A stretch of 5,392 bases of DNA, taken from positions 1 through 5,392 of the forward strand of contig JAFTXL010000027.1 in assembly GCA_017464985.1 (NCBI GenBank). Reading direction: 5' to 3'. The notes below the pieces were generated by a model. The model was not told the origin of the DNA. It was given only the letters and a program-made list of their open reading frames with translations, and did no database searches. Source of the stretch: Clostridia bacterium (GTDB lineage: Bacteria > Bacillota_A > Clostridia > UBA1212). Below are positions 4,766 to 5,392 of this stretch, one piece after another. Numbering within the stretch: the stretch's first letter is position 1; each line of letters starts with the position of its first letter. A program made the position numbers and the translations under genes.

Positions 4766-5392
4766 AAATCTCTCCCAACGCCTCCGCAAAAACTTCTGCC
4801 GTATTTTCAGCTTCCCCGACATAGTTTCCGCTGAAGCCTATCTCTATAAGCAATCCTTTATTTGCATATTCTGAAAGATAGGTATCTTTTCTCAATGACA
4901 TTCCCTTTGTTATACCGGGGACCTTTTCTTCCATTTTCTCAATAATGAGCATAGCAAGCTTTACATTTGACTCCCAGTTATCATTGGCTTCGTTACAGTC
5001 ACTTCCCATTACAAACATAATAGGAGCGTAATCTTTTCCGTTATATGAAATGCTGGGACCGTATTTTGCACCGTCAAGCTCTGTGCTGTCACGGTGAATA
5101 TCTATTGCGACATCAATGGTAGGAGCCTCGCTGAGCTGTGTCTGCAGCAGTTTTTCAGAAGCAGTATATGCGTCATTATAGCTCTCGTCATTCTTCGTAG
5201 TATTATTGATTATGCTGACACCGTACTTATTTTTCAAAATATCTTCAATCTTATTACCGCACGCTACAACATTTTTAGCTGCGTCATCTGTAGATGTGCT
5301 TCTCAAAGCATATTTATCCTCTTCTGTTACACAATATCCCTCTGATGTATGAGTGTAGTACAACAGAACAGCCGGTGAATCATCTTCATATA
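4758..5392 (-). CDS. spoIIP: Stage II sporulation protein P, C-terminal part (runs off right edge)
   Basis: SpoIIP is the amidase/endopeptidase of the SpoIID-SpoIIM-SpoIIP complex, which thins septal peptidoglycan and drives engulfment of the forespore; it acts outside the mother-cell membrane. The visible 210 residues are most of the zinc hydrolase domain, with the N-terminal membrane anchor beyond the window. Landmarks in fragment numbering are [11 protein letters not shown] with the zinc-ligand histidine H14 (the position before Thr, often His in relatives, is Tyr here), NVVACG (40-45), the DIHRDS segment with H99, IMFVMGSD (124-131), and [10 protein letters not shown] with the likely catalytic E183. 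The reading frame stays open to the edge, so no start is visible. The TAA at 4758-4760 lies inside the lepA start region, and the lepA ribosome binding site is within spoIIP, indicating co-transcription and coupling. Confidence 0.93.
   Translation of the reverse strand, partial: YEDDSPAVLLYYTHTSEGYCVTEEDKYALRSTSTDDAAKNVVACGNKIEDILKNKYGVSIINNTTKNDESYNDAYTASEKLLQTQLSEAPTIDVAIDIHRDSTELDGAKYGPSISYNGKDYAPIMFVMGSDCNEANDNWESNVKLAMLIIEKMEEKVPGITKGMSLRKDTYLSEYANKGLLIEIGFSGNYVGEAENTAEVFAEALGEIYG
4772..4776 (-). promoter_or_regulatory. Ribosome binding site of lepA, inside spoIIP
   Basis: GGGAG lies 6 nt before the ATG at 4763-4765 and inside the last codons of spoIIP. It decides the lepA start in favour of this ATG over the upstream in-frame one, and it places initiation where ribosomes finishing spoIIP terminate. 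Confidence 0.8.

Noticed and set aside
4766..4822. 19-residue N-terminal extension of LepA from an upstream ATG
   Set aside because: It lies inside spoIIP, has no ribosome binding site, and the family normally starts close to the [10 protein letters not shown] segment; GGGAG at 4772-4776 supports the ATG at 4765.

Overview
The window looks like chromosomal DNA from a spore-forming, low-GC Clostridia-type Firmicute. The reasons are a spoIIP-lepA-hemW gene string, AT-rich intergenic DNA, strong GGAGG-type ribosome binding sites, TTG/GTG starts and a clostridial-type manganese catalase. I cannot name a genus.

Layout from the left. Positions 1-100 hold a possible 13-residue tail of a gene entering from outside and an unusual cluster of alternating GTGGAA/TTCCAC arms that resembles an insertion-sequence end. 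A strong sigma-A promoter (137-165) drives a tRNA-Pro with anticodon CGG (192-265), closed by an intrinsic terminator (280-312). Positions 313-587 have no convincing gene. They contain a GC-rich 8-bp hairpin (553-571) that could be a terminator or the end of a decayed IS200/IS605-like element. An 18-bp hairpin (588-628) then overlaps the stop codon of a 59-residue minus-strand gene (623-802). That gene faces away from a 45-residue plus-strand gene (988-1125). The spacer between the two carries a perfect match to the forespore sigma-F consensus facing the first and a near-perfect sigma-G match facing the second. A bidirectional hairpin terminator (1131-1183) separates the 45-residue gene from the minus-strand genes that follow.

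From 1188 to the right edge all genes lie on the minus strand, and transcription runs right to left. spoIIP (C-terminal part, running off the right edge), lepA and hemW overlap end to end (8 bp and 23 bp) and form one operon: a peptidoglycan hydrolase for forespore engulfment, the ribosomal GTPase EF4, and a radical-SAM heme chaperone. The usual Firmicute continuation into hrcA-grpE-dnaK is absent. Instead a weak terminator is followed by a manganese catalase gene. That gene lacks a good ribosome binding site and appears to have lost, in frame, about 30 residues containing the first Mn-ligand glutamate.

I found no new multi-gene defence or mobile system. The two most notable items are the pair of tiny divergent genes with apparent forespore promoters and the internally deleted Mn catalase.
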